A stretch of DNA of 64,000 bases, taken from positions 2,852,001-2,916,000 of the forward strand of contig CP085828.1 in the NCBI GenBank assembly GCA_020809705.1. Reading direction: 5' to 3'. Made by a program: the position numbers and the translations under genes. Below, piece after piece: positions 23,883-35,750 of the stretch (its first letter is position 1; the number at the start of each line of letters is the position of its first letter). This DNA comes from Calonectria ilicicola (taxonomy: Eukaryota > Ascomycota > Sordariomycetes > Hypocreales > Nectriaceae). The notes under the pieces are model-generated. The model was not told where the DNA came from. It made no database searches and worked only from the letters and a program-made list of their open reading frames with translations.

Positions 23883-26177
23883 ATGGGCGGCACGCCTGCC
23901 TACATCTTTGTCGTCAGGTTCGTAGTGGAGTCCCTTTTGCGCCCATCGTCGACCCCATCCTAGCACTAATCTCTTCACATGCCTTTTGCGCACCCTAGCT
24001 AGCCAACGTTACTGACCTAGACGTGCAGACATGGCAACCGCCTCGACGCCGCGGACAAGAGATGGCATCTCTCCTCCCCCACCCCATACGACCCTCCCCT
24101 GACCTACGGTGGATTTCTCCAGTCTCGATTAGTCGGTAACCAAATCGCGAGCATTCTCGAGCAAGCCAAAATCGAACACGAAGCCTCCGCCAAGGGCTCC
24201 AAGAAGAGAAGACGATTCAAGGTTGTCATCCACAGCTCCCCTTTTCTACGATGCGTGCAGACTTCCATAGGCATCAGCTCTAGCCTAGCCCAGACTCCCC
24301 CTGAGTCTCCCTATCACCCATCTGATGTTTTTGTTTCTGCCACTGGCGCAGCAAGCGCATCCAACGAGTTCAAGCCTGCCATCCTACGACTCGATTCATT
24401 CCTAGGAGAATGGCTCTGCCCCGAATACTTCGAAAGCATCACACCGCCCCCAGGGGCTGCTCTTATGGTGGGTAGCGCAAAGGCAGATCTCCTACGACGA
24501 GAGGACTATAGCACTTTGACACAAACCCCCACACCCGTCAATCGCGACCACAGAAGCTCTTCTGCCTCTCTTTGGACCGGCTCTCCAAGCGCGAGCCCTG
24601 CCATGAATGCCTCATCGGGGCCCCCTTCAGTTATCTCAGACAAGGACACTACCTCCAGTGTTAGCTCCGCCCCAACCTCATCCATGGCTGCCGCACTGTC
24701 CGGACAGCTCGGGAGCCAATACGAGCAGAAGAAGGGATACACGTTTCCCAAGCCAAACTACGCCATATCGAGCTCTGGTAGAATTCCAGAAGGCTTTGTG
24801 GCCCATGCGCGCGATCACTGTGTCGTGGTTGATTACCAATGGGATTCTATGAGGGCTCCACTGGACTTTGGTGATGGTGGCCAATTTGGCGAGGAATGGA
24901 CCGCAATGCACAAGCGTTTCCGCAGGGGGCTGAAGAAAATGGCACACTGGTACTCTACCACTGAGAGTCCCACTGAGATGGTGACCAAGGGGGTTCAGGA
25001 CGGTGAGCATCCCGATTCTGCAGATGATGAGGAGGTCGAGACTGTTGTTATTCTCGTGTCGCATGGCGCTGGCTGCAATGCATTGATTGGTGCCATTACC
25101 CACCAGCCTGTTCTGATGGATGTGGGAATTGCATCCATTACCATGGCTATCCGGAAGCCAGATGTCACATATGATGCTCTGCTCGCAAACCCTCTAGCTC
25201 TGGATTCTTCATCGGAACCTTATGTGTCACCGCACGAACTCTTCGACATTCGCCTGTCGGCAAGCACCGACCACTTACGATCGACAGCCTCAACGCCCGT
25301 GTCTGCTCGATCCAATTCGAACTCAGCAGATATGTTCCCAGCAGGCACAAGCTCTCGCGGCCGTGCCCCGAGCATGGGGAACTCTGGGCCTCTCATTGGA
25401 TCATTTGTTTATTCGTCCACGTCTGAGCCCCTTTTGGCCAATGGCAGTCGTAGTTCCTCTGCAAATGCTATCCTAGGGTCGTCAATCCGCCGGGACTCCG
25501 CCTCTCAGCGTCCAACATTAAGAACAAGCGCACTTGTAACAAGCACGCTTGCATCGAGCGTAACTGCGCCAACCACAACTACAACTACGCCAATTACAAA
25601 TACCGCTGCGCCAAGGAATAGCTCACCAGGTGTAAGCAGCCCCTCTTTCGGGCTATGGTCACCCGCACCCTCGTCTTTGCGACTAATGGATGATGGCGGC
25701 GATGACAATGATAATGATGAGAAGGAGGATTTTGGTGCTTTGCTGCCAAACTTTAACCAAGCTCGCTTCAATGACGGAGTTCAAGAGGATAAGTCAAAGG
25801 ACCTTGCTACAACTCCACCATTGAGTTCCGATGAAGCCGAGATGAAGGCTCCCAACTTTTCGATGCCCCAGTCAATCTCGGCACCGATTTTATCTTCAAA
25901 CTTGCCACCTTCACCCATTTCTACGCTGGGTTCGTTTTCATATGGCTCTATGGGAGCTGATTCTATGTCGAAGAGCAAGCCAAGAGGCCCAATTCTCTCG
26001 GCCCCGATCAAAATTAAGACGCACCTCGACTTTGACATACCTGCCGAGGAAATATCGATTGCGCAGCTGGATGGCCTTGGTGGAACCTGGGGTCTTCCAA
26101 TGCCTCCTGGTGAGGCTGAGCGGCTCCGAGATTTGAGCATGTCCAAGAGACGCTGGACTACAACTGAGCGCGCTTAA
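23883..26177 (+). CDS. Histidine phosphatase superfamily (phosphoglycerate mutase-like) protein
   Basis: Two exons (23883-23917 and 24029-26177) encode 727 residues. The short first exon gives MGGTPAYIFVVR and the intron splits the catalytic motif: RHG appears only after joining AG with A CAT GGC. Further fold markers are VVIHSSPFLRCVQTS (second catalytic Arg region) and VSHGAGCNALIG near residue 357 (second catalytic His). The domain is interrupted and extended by Ser/Thr-rich low-complexity segments, so the protein is far longer than a metabolic mutase. It belongs to branch 1 of the superfamily, which includes phosphoglycerate mutases and TULA/ecdysteroid-phosphatase-like enzymes. The substrate cannot be predicted. 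An upstream pyrimidine-rich leader suggests a long 5' UTR. Confidence 0.88.
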
Positions 26178-27035
26178 AATGCGAGCAATGATTCCCACGG
26201 TTTAATACATGACGACGCATGATAATAGGACGCGCCAGACGTCCCCATGCAATTGAGAAATCTGGACCAGAAAGATCCCTTCTCTCTAACACACACCTTG
26301 TTACTTTAGCGCGCTTTGCTTCCTGTTGGTCGGTTTTCTTTCATGGCAGACAGGTCTGTCCCACTACTTACGGCATTGGCGGAAGGGACAAGGATTAAAC
26401 ACAAAAAAAAAATCACACACACAAGAAATGCCAAGCACCCGGTCAAATGTTTATTATTAGTTTTATTAGTATGGCGAGATTGGGCATTGGCGGCTGTCAC
26501 AGTATTCGTTTTATGTTTGGGCTGGGGTTCTGGGTTTGGTTTGGGAAACGGCAATGAAATGATATCCTCCTGTACTTGATGCTTGATACACACTCCAGGT
26601 TGAAGGAGTGAGGAACGGAGCTTGGGGACAGGGGGACTAGGACTATACCGAGAGATTGTCTAAATACTCGCTTAGTTAATTCGACTGTGCATTGTATAGT
26701 CTACCTAACTTTGCTGTCCTCTTTTTTGTGTGAAATGCTTTCTTCTCGTATTCGTTCATCTATATGGGATATAAACAGCCAAAACCAACCCAGGCTAGGA
26801 ACATATGAATTTGCAGCAACATCTATGGGCTTATCATCCAGATACGCTTGTGTATCACATGCCCAGCAACCAACGCCATACGTCATAAATCTCCCAACTT
26901 TAAACACAAGACTAAAAAGCATAGTAGGCCACTCGCGATTGCGGGCCAAAAGCTTTTGCACCTCAAAGTTTTGCGTGATCGTCAGAGTTGTCCTGACACC
27001 ACACTTCTATTGGCTCTCCTCGTCGTCTCTTTTAG
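26178..27035. other. Intergenic, convergent 3' flanks
   Basis: 3' flanks of two convergent genes. No gene seen. Confidence 0.5.
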
Positions 27036-28110
27036 TTAAAAAAACTTGTTCATGGCTTGGTGGGCCAGCTCAACACCCAAAAAGGTGGCAGCATTGGCGG
27101 GCACTGCACGGGCGAGGGCGGGACCAAAGCCGGGGAAGAAAGCACGGTAGCCTCCCTTGCCATAGAGGTCGCGAACGACACTGCCGAGCGTGACGTTTCC
27201 TTCGGCAGTCTGCAGGCGAGACTTGACAGTGTCAATGGGGAAGACAGGGATCCACATGGCGACACCAGCAGCTGCTCCAGCGCAAGTGATGGCAGTCAAG
27301 CTCAGCTGTCCACTGGGCTTGCCAGTGCTGGGGTCAATTGGGGTAAGGGAGCGCTTGATATATTCGTAAGCCGCAAAGTAGGCCGCAGAACCGGGTCCAT
27401 CACGAGCGAGGGTGGCGGCGCTGCCGCGGAAGACGGAGCGGACACCTCCCTCCTTGTAGAGTTGGCGGACAACATCAGAGGCACCAGAGTACTTGGGCTT
27501 CTCGCCGGGAGCAAGCTGCTTCTGGCCCTGGACTTGAAGAATGACCTTGATGCGCTCGAAGGGGGCGGTGATGGCAGTCATAGGGATGGCGGAGAGGAAA
27601 CCGGCCGTTGAGATTTGGGCAATGGTGTAGCCTTCGGCAGGCACCTCGGAAAATTGACCGACGAGTTGTTTGCCAACATCGTAACCCCAAAAGGAGACGG
27701 CGACTAGAAAGAGTCAATTGTTAGCTCCTTGCATTCCTAAACAAGAGGTGGAAATGGGGGTATATCAAGAATCATCACATACACATGGGCGTAACACCAA
27801 TTAACGGTGCGCTCACACCAGCATAGAGACCTCTGCGGAGGCCATCACGGGCGATGCTCTTGCGGACGACATCGACGGCTGAGGAATAGACACCGCGCTC
27901 GGCAGTCTGGAGACGGACTTTGACAAGATCAAAGGGATGGCCAACAACGACGGCGCAAATACCACCGAAGCCACCAGCAGCAAGCGCGCGGGCCTGCTGG
28001 GCGAGACCCGAGGTTGCGGCCTTGGATTCCTCAGTCTTTTGCTTGGGAGCAACGCCGGGAATCTTCTCGAGGGCTCCAACGGCGACGTCGGAGGAGTCGG
28101 CGGCGGACAT
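27036..28110 (-). CDS. CRC1: Mitochondrial carnitine/acylcarnitine carrier
   Basis: Two exons (27783-28110 and 27036-27703) encode 331 residues in three repeats of the mitochondrial carrier family. Each repeat has a PX[DE]XX[KR] signature: [29 protein letters not shown] and [15 protein letters not shown]. The [21 protein letters not shown] block and the [15 protein letters not shown] helix match the carnitine/acylcarnitine carriers (yeast Crc1, Aspergillus AcuH), which import acylcarnitines or acetylcarnitine in exchange for carnitine. The intron (phase 1, GTATGT donor, 79 nt) falls after GVTPM; the join restores FAVSFWGY. This fits metabolically with FOX2 at 47968-50961. Three CCGAGG/CCTCGG hexamers lie upstream. 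Confidence 0.92.
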
Positions 28111-28296
28111 GATTGGGAAGGGCGTGTATCTGAGGAGGGGGAGGGGTTGTGTGCGGCGGCTGGAGGAAGAAGGGACGGGAGCAGAGCTCGACGGGGGGGC
28201 AGCAAGCTACAATAATAAGAAGCTGTGGTGTGTGGAGAGATGCCCCGGCAGGAATGCGGAGCTTGGGCGGGCGGAGAGTGTGGGGAGCAGAATCGG

Positions 28297-28996
28297 CCGA
28301 GGGGAGCGAGGAATGGATGGAGCAAACTTATGGGGTCGGCAGTGCGTGGTGATGAGGCAGCGTAGTTGATTCGCCTTGTTTCGTCAGAGACTTGGAATAA
28401 AGGACGACGGGGATCGGGGATCGGGGATGAAAGAAGAAATATCTCGAGGCGGAAATGCGCGGCACATGTAAGAAAGAAGAAAAAAAAAAAAATAGCCCGT
28501 ATCATAGCACACGTCAGAAAAAAAAACATCAAAGTTCCCGGCTGATGTACGTCACCGGTCTTGTGGGTGTGGCTGCAACTGTTGCGACTTATGGTGCGAG
28601 CGCGAACTGTCACCGTGACTTTTGAGGTCCTTGGTCTAAGCTAAGTGGTTGATTGTGGTGTCCAAACCAGAGCAGACAACCCGCGCCGGCGGCAACAGCG
28701 GCAAGCGCCGTGTGTTCTTTTTCTTCTTCTTTTTCCTTTCTTTTTCTAATTCTTTAAAGAAAAGCTAATATCACACAAGCACCCAAAATGCGCCCGCAAG
28801 CAATGGTGCCGAATATTGCCATTCGATATCAACCTCCAAAAACACCATCTATTGTACCTGGGCCGTCCCCCCTGCCGGCCCCCGACCCGCCACGCAGCTC
28901 TTGGGCTTTGCTTGCCTCGGCTTCGGCTCGCGGGGGGGCCCGCTTTCTCCTCCCTGTTCCTCCACCACAGCTAGTATCACGACCGACTGACCGAGG
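28297..28996. promoter_or_regulatory. CCTCGG/CCGAGG hexamers upstream of the carnitine carrier
   Basis: Copies of the hexamer occur at 28297-28302, 28915-28920 and 28991-28996. CCTCGG is the known core site of the fatty-acid regulators FarA/FarB in Aspergillus. Only the first, 187 bp from the ATG, is close enough to be persuasive; the function is inferred. Confidence 0.35.
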
Positions 28997-29557
28997 CCGT
29001 TGTTTTCCCTTCTAACGAGATGGGCCGCGGGGATTACTTGCTTGTGCAAACTCTCCACTTTGGACCTTGATCACGCTGTCTCTTTTCAATCGGCTCACCT
29101 TTTTTTATTTTATCAATAATGTTTTTCTTATTAATCAGTGCCCGCGTCAAGCGTGGGGGATGGGGTTGAACCCCCCCCTCCAAACTAGCTCTGAAGACTG
29201 CTTGGGGGAGGAAAGTTCAGTGCGTGGCTTGAGCTTGATCTGCCGCAACGCTGCCGTCGGCCGGTAAAGAAGAATACCAAAAGACGAAACAGTCCATTCT
29301 GTTCCAAAGATGAAGTAAATCCCGCCTTTCCCAGCATACTCTCGACAAGGCGGCCGGCCGGGCAGATGGATCCGGCCGGGAGCCGGGCAATCGGTAGTTT
29401 CAAGACACTACTACTCCATGGCTACACAGCGACCATGGTCATGACCGGCAAACGGCTGTTGGGAAGGCCTCCCTAGGAAAGAAGGTGGCAATCGAGGGAC
29501 TAAAGCGCGCTTCCAAATCGAGATGACGCATATCAATCGGGCATCCGTCCCCTTCCT

Positions 29558-29592
29558 TGTACATGTACAATACAACATGTACAACATGTACT
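29558..29592. repeat. ACATGTAC palindrome cluster
   Basis: A perfect 14-bp palindrome (TTGTACATGTACAA) is followed by two more ACATGTAC words in direct orientation within 35 bp. It may be a regulator site or chance simple sequence. Confidence 0.5.
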
Positions 29593-30344
29593 CGGCAACC
29601 CTCCCTCTCGGGCAACCAGCCAACGACATGCCGCCAGCTGGGCTGAAGGGTATCATCGGCCACACTCGCCCACGCTGTGCGGCTGCAGGGACGCGAGATC
29701 CTTCTTGCAGATCCCAGTGAGCGCGAAACTCGGGAAGCCGCTCTTCGCTGCATCGTCGTGCACATGGCCTAAGCTTTGTGGTCTAGTGTTGCGGCTCTGA
29801 TCCCCTCCCCCCCTCACGAACGAATTAGCTCTCCAGCATTTCACTACCTTAAATCCGAAAAAGGCCTCTATTCCGTGCCCCGAATGCCTGGCCTTTGGGG
29901 ACGGGACGGGACCCACAGCAGCTTCAGTCAGATGCTCATAATCACATGCAAATCTCGCAGCCACATGTTCATGATGCCATAGTTATTGAATGGTCCCTCT
30001 CTACTCTTCCCATACCTTCTTATTCTATGCACCGTCCCCTAATCTTCTTACAAAACTCCCCCACAATAATAACATGGTAACTAATCATATACATGTAGTA
30101 CACAAAATGTAACTCTACTCTGGATGATAATGTACGGGCTCTATCACATAGCCTCCCCGAAAAAGAATCCAAGCCTCTAACCGCGAGGTTCCGTCTCAAA
30201 CGTGCCCCCCCTTTCAATACCTGTCATCTTGATAACATCAAGTTTCCGTCTGGGGTCCAACCGTGGTCGGCGGCCCGACACTTCATCAGAACTCATGTCC
30301 ATTGCAACCCGTATCGTTGGCAGAATACGCGTAAGTCTGCCCCT

Positions 30345-32179
30345 CTAAATCGCTTTGGCCGCCGCCAATGAAGTTGGCGTCGGTGCTGGTGTAGGTCCGC
30401 CTCGCCTGTTGCACCAACAACTGGTGTCTCCTTCTCTTTCCACCTGCACAATCACATCCATGCCCTCCTTGAGCATGTACTCACGCACCCGGTCCCGAAC
30501 ATCCTCCAGAGCCGCCCCGCGGGCTGCCACCACGTGCACAACACCGAGAAGCTTTCCTCCTGTCGCGCTCGCGCTGTGGTCATCTCGCCAGAACTTGGGC
30601 GTAGAATAACCCACCACGCCCCGCTGGTTGAGAATTCCACCAAGGGAATTTCGGAGGTTGTATTCAGTGTCCTCCGGAATGCTCAGCAGAAGACGCTTAG
30701 CCGACGAGTACACCAAAGGCTTGGAAGAGAGGAAAATGAGGACAGCAATCAAGCATGATGCCAAGGGATCCCATCCAGCCCACCCCCAAACGCTGGTCAG
30801 AATGGTCGAAACAATGACCGAGACACTACCCAGAGTGTCAGCCAGGATATGAAGGTAAATGCCGTGCATGTTTTCATTATCGTGGCCGTGGCTGTGTCCC
30901 CCGCAAGAACCACCGCCATGCGAGTGTCCATGGTCATGTCCGTGGGAATGATCATGATCATGCGAATGCCCGTGATCATGACCGTGATCATGGCCATGGT
31001 GGTGGTGGTGCCCAAAAGCCATCATACCCACCAAATTCACAATCAAGCCAAGCGTGCTAACAACGAAAAGCTCACCCAGGCGCTTGGTCTGCTTTCCTTC
31101 CCATAGCCGCTCAAAAGCTTCAAATGCAATCTCCAAACTGAGTAACCTTCATCTACAAGTTAGCGCGTTGTCAATTCCTATGCACAGCGCAACTTACATC
31201 AGGAGAAGACCATTGGCGAATCCACTCAATGTCTCAATCTTGCCAAAGCCGTATGGGAACCGCTGACTTCGCGGCCATTTACTCAGCACTGCAGCTAGCA
31301 ATCCCACTAATAGGGCTACGCAGTCGAAAAACATGTGAATACTGTCACTAAGAAGACCTAGCGAATCCGTAACATATCCATAAAATGCTTGTACAGTCAT
31401 GAAAGCAAAATTAAGTCTAGTAAAAATTATGTTAGTATTAGTACTTAGGAATCAGAGAGTGAATCATACGTCATGAAATAAAAGATGCGCCTAGAGTCCT
31501 TTTCAATCATAATGGCATGAAGAATAGGATAGTGAGCGGTGTAGGGAAGAAGCATCCGTGTAAAAAGCGACCTCTTTTTGTCGTGGTCGTGGCTATGGTC
31601 GTGTGCGTGTGCATGAGAGTGGCCGTGATCATGACCATGGTGGTGATGATGGCCATGATCATGGCTATGGTCATGATCGTGGTGGTTGGGCGGTGTATAC
31701 GGAGTAGTGGCGGTTGCAGGGCCTGGCGTCAAAATGCTCTTGCCTCCAGGTGTCCTCTCTTGTGTCCAACCCTCCAAAGTGTTGAGCGCGGGTGGGGGTA
31801 ACTTCTTTTGAGCAACGGACACGGTCGAGTTGGACATGTGCGAACGTGTATGGGCGCGCCTGTGTCCGGCGTGGAATTGAGGGAATGAACCACCAACACC
31901 GAGACTTTGGGTATGTTGGTGACCATGAGCGTGGCTGTGACTGTGGTTGTGGTTGTGGCCGTGATCGTGAGCATGGTCGTGGATATGGTCGTGGTCGTGA
32001 TCGTGGTCATGGTCATGGCTGTGGAAATCGAGGCCCGGCTGCGAGGGAATGCTGCCGTTTGACATTGTCGTCCTCAGAGCGTTAAGCGACGGCTGTGAGT
32101 TTGTCCGCACATGCGAGTGGATGTGATTTTCATGAACATGAGGCAGAGCGGACGAGGGCAAGGCGTATGAAGACGCCAT
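30345..32179 (-). CDS. MSC2: Histidine-rich cation diffusion facilitator, zinc transporter (MSC2/ZnT7-like)
   Basis: Three exons (31470-32179, 31198-31416, 30345-31146) encode 576 residues. The N-terminal 200 residues are soluble and hold two His-Asp-Gly clusters. Six transmembrane helices follow, with the metal-site signatures SLGLLSDSIHMFFDCVALLVG (H..D) and GIYLHILADTLGSV (H..D), separated by a third His-rich loop (FGHHHHHGHDHGHDHG and more). The C-terminal part is a CDF cytoplasmic domain. Such proteins move zinc from cytosol into the secretory pathway by proton exchange. Yeast Msc2 is longer and has extra N-terminal helices, so ZnT7-like describes the topology better. Start 32179 was chosen; an in-frame ATG at 32224 would add 15 residues. 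The last intron has two in-frame acceptors 9 nt apart; the first gives GLLLMLLSLEIAFEA, which fits the family. Confidence 0.9.
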
Positions 32180-33883
32180 GGTTGCGGTTAATTTCGCGAT
32201 CGGGTCGAGTCGATAGGTAGTCAATGACCTCGTTCGTGGGTTTTTGGGTCGGTCTGGTTATCGGATCGGCGCAAGAGTCGGTGATCAAAGTGGGAGCTTC
32301 GGGGCCTCCCAGTGGGCCAATCGCAACCTCATCCGCCGATAAGATTGAAGTCCTCGAGCAATGCGTCCTGTGTTCCTTATCGGCGGCAGCGAAAGCGGAA
32401 ACGGCGACAGATGGTGGGACGTGACACTTCGTTCAGACACAGACGGTGGGAGCGATGATTGAAGTCGGGCGACGGCCGACTTTTAGGAGTTGGAGGAGGC
32501 GACGGCACGTGGAGTTGGGACGGGCGGCCCTGGATGACAGTGATCGTCGGGGGGCGGGCAGCGCGCAACAGGGGCCCTGACGAGGGGAAACCACTTTGAA
32601 TGGGATGGGAACGCTTGATCGGTTCAGCCGTGAGACATGCAAGATCCGAAACGCGGCTGCGAAAGGGAAGGGGGAGAATGCGGACCTCTGGGGGCCATAA
32701 ATGCTATCTCTCCGTTCCTCTGGCCGGCTGACCTTGGACCTTCTCAACCCAGGAACCTCGAGTGGCTCCTCCTATTCCCAAAGTACGATGGTCGTGGGGC
32801 CTCTGCCCAAGAGTAGCCAAGAGCGCAATAGTTCCCCCTGCATGCGGCCCTCGTCCGCTAAACTTTAGTGCTCCTAGCGCCCCTCGAGCGATGTCGCACC
32901 CCGCGCTGCTCGTCTGGTAGTGGGCGCGGGCCTCTGTGGCGGGTGAGGGAGACGAAGAAGAAGGACACGGTGGACGACGACGTAAATTCTCTCCCAGGGC
33001 GGCCAGGAGAAAATGAAAATTTTGATAAAAGAAATAAAGACAATTAATTGCTGCGAGTAAATGAAGCCCCTAATTAATATCATGTATCACTTAAGCTCGT
33101 ATTTTGCCCATATATTTTTCTCCAATTCATCATCAGGGTCCTTGGGTTTATTTCGAAGATGGTGTGCTATGATTTCAGCCACCCGCTTGCCAATGTAGAA
33201 TGCGGTGCAGGGACGCTCTGCACACGCAAGCCGCCCGGTGCCCAGGCTCTGGCAGCCCAATGGGCGCTGCCATTAGCCCAGCGTCCCTTCTACATCCCGG
33301 GGCACCCTGGTCCCCAAGCATCTCCAATCTCTTTTGACAGCAAACTGATCCGCCCGTGTTTCAATGGCAATCTACTTGGGTTCTGGATACGTACCACCCT
33401 CTCAGATTAACTTGTGTGGCAGCCCTCTCGGTGTCCGATCAATCCGTAGATCATGGCCGACAAAATAGCAATAGAACCGCACCCTGTTCCTTATGCTGCT
33501 CCTCCATTAGTGCATCCGTGTGGGCTGCAGCCCAACCTCCGCAAAAGCTCCTCGAGTTTACTCCCAGTTGAGGAAGGTCAATTGCTTTGCAAATTGCAGC
33601 GCGCCAGCACAGCAATTATGCCGTGGTGGAAGCGCAGTGATACCAAATGTGCGACTCGGCCCATTACGTCTCGTCGAGTCTCTACCTGTCATTTCGGTGC
33701 CTTTTTTCCGTCCAGTGTCTTGCTTGCACCGACCACCCGCACCTAAAGTGCGTGTGAGTGGTGTAGCGCATACACAGGTGGAACCTCACGGCGCGCGCAA
33801 GGACACCTCAGCACCAACTCTAGCCAAAACCATCACCTCACCCTGCCAAGGGTTCTGTCAAGCTGCGGCTCTCCGAAACAACC
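32180..33883. other. Divergent promoter region, 1.7 kb
   Basis: Lies between the divergent zinc transporter and ALG1 genes. Short frames near 33459-33750 are probably in the ALG1 leader. AT-rich near 33000-33130. No gene supported. Confidence 0.5.
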
Positions 33884-35405
33884 ATGACGCTCGCATTCGT
33901 TCTCTCCGTGGTCGCGGGTGGCATCAGCTTCATTGCCCTCATATATGGCCTAAAGGGTCTGACCTGGGCCTTTCGCGCCTTTGCTGCTGCCGTCCCGACT
34001 CGCTACCAGCCAGCTGCGAAGCCAGAAGATGAGCACATCCAGATTCTCGTAGTGGGCGACGTCGGCCGTAGCCCTCGTATGCAATATCACGCCTTGAGCG
34101 TTGCCAAGCATGGGAGGAACGTCGACATTGTCGGGTACAAAGGTTGGTCTCGCTGCGACCGCCAAGCGCCATCCGAAGCTAACCATTGTATAGAGACGGC
34201 CAGACACCCCGACCTCATTGGGAAGCCAAACGTCAACATGTATGCGCTGCCACCGCAGCCTGAATTGCTGCAGTGGGGGACTCTGCCTTTCTTTCTCAGC
34301 ATTCCCTGCAAGGTCATCTGGCAGTTTTGGGGCTTGTTTTCGACATTGATGTATGCAGCACCCCCTGCCAAATGGATCATTATTCAGGCAAGTCCTATAA
34401 GTGCTCCCCAGCTAAACTAGCCGTCCGGTCTAACAATATTAACCATAGAATCCTCCTTCTATTCCTACCTTCCACGTAGCACTCTTAGTAGCCCTTCTCA
34501 GGGGCAGCAAGCTCGTCGTGGACTGGCACAACTATGGATACACCATCTTGGCTCAGGGGAAATGGTACTTTAAGCCTTTCGTTCCCATTTACAAGTGGTA
34601 CGAGATTTTGTTTGGTCGATATCTCGGCGACGCCAATCTGTCCGTCACCGATGCCATGGCACGTCAGCTCAAGCAGAGTCCATTCAAAGTCAAGAACTCC
34701 GTCCACACGCTGCATGATCGGCCAGCCCAGGTGTTTCAGCCTGTTGACTCTGCGGAGCGGAGAGAGTTTCTATCGAGACTTGCAGAGACCAAGGCTGATG
34801 CTGCAAAGATTATGGACGGAAAGATACGGCTGATTGTCAGCAGCACTTCGTGGACGCCGGATGAAGATTTCGGTCTGCTTCTGGATGCCCTTGTGTCGTA
34901 CGCCGGCTCCCGACCCGATGGTGGTAACCCCATCCCTATTATGGCCATCATTACTGGAAAGGGTCCCCAAAAGGAGCACTACCTGGAAAAAATCAAGACT
35001 CTTCGAAGCGAAGGCAAGCTGCCCAACATCCGCGTCCTCACAACCTGGCTCTCCACTCGCGATTACGCCTCGCTACTCGCCTGTGCCGACCTCGGCATCT
35101 CGCTACACAAGTCTAGTTCCGGAGTTGACCTCCCCATGAAGGTTGTCGACATGTTTGGTGCGGGTCTTCCCGTTGCGGCGTACTCGGCCTTTGAAAGTTT
35201 CAGCGAGCTCGTCAAGGAAGGGCAAAACGGCTGCGGGTTCGAGACCTCGAGCGAGCTGTCCACGATTCTCCAGAGACTGCTGAGCGCCAAGGGAGCGGAA
35301 GAGCTCGCCGGTCTGAAGCAGGGTGCCGTCCAGGAGGGTTCGTTGAGGTGGGACGAAGAGTGGGATCGGGTTGTTGGGAAAATTATTGGGGTTGTAGACC
35401 AGTAA
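33884..35405 (+). CDS. ALG1: Chitobiosyldiphosphodolichol beta-mannosyltransferase
   Basis: Three exons (33884-34142, 34194-34387, 34449-35405) encode 469 residues. ALG1 adds the first mannose (from GDP-mannose, beta-1,4) to dolichol-linked GlcNAc2 on the cytosolic face of the ER, an essential step of N-glycosylation. There is an N-terminal membrane helix, then VVGDVGRSPRMQYHALS, NPPSIPTFHVA, VDWHNYGYTIL, VSSTSWTPDEDFGLLLDAL and the nucleotide-sugar region SLHKSSSGVDLPMKVVDMFG; all are family landmarks. The second intron starts with GCAAGT (CAG|GCAAGT), a GC-AG intron; only that junction gives IIIQ-NPPSIPTFH. The first intron splits a Glu codon (phase 1). Confidence 0.95.
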
Positions 35406-35750
35406 GTAATCACATCAATCAAAAAAAAGAAAAGAAAGAAAAAAAAGAAATGGAATGTTTATGCCATGTGCATCAAATAACAACCCTTTGCACTGGATCC
35501 ACCATTGAGAGACTCGAGGGAACAAGATATTCCTCAATGCTTGATGAATTGGAAACACGAAACCGCTCCAAGACGCCACCCGAATGCTGATCTGATAATG
35601 GTATCGTTGGCGCATCATTCCTGACAACAACCAACGCCCGCATACAGTGACCCTGTCCCCCTTTTGTTTTTCCCTGTTCCCCTTTTCCACAGAAGAAGAT
35701 ATAGGCTCGTGGCCGCATATATCCAAGTTCAAATTCCCGACCATGCTTCT
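35406..35750. other. Intergenic, convergent 3' flanks
   Basis: A-rich 3' flank of ALG1 and 3' side of the E2 gene. No gene seen. Confidence 0.5.

Larger units (their letters stand above)
28111..30344. other. Intergenic, 2.2 kb
   Basis: Carnitine carrier promoter, with CCGAGG-type hexamers at 28297, 28915 and 28991, then AT-rich and GC-rich patches and a palindromic repeat cluster at 29558-29592. No gene seen. Confidence 0.5.

Noticed and set aside
33459..34032. Open frames upstream of and across ALG1 exon 1
   Set aside because: Lie in the leader or in the wrong frame of ALG1; no domain.
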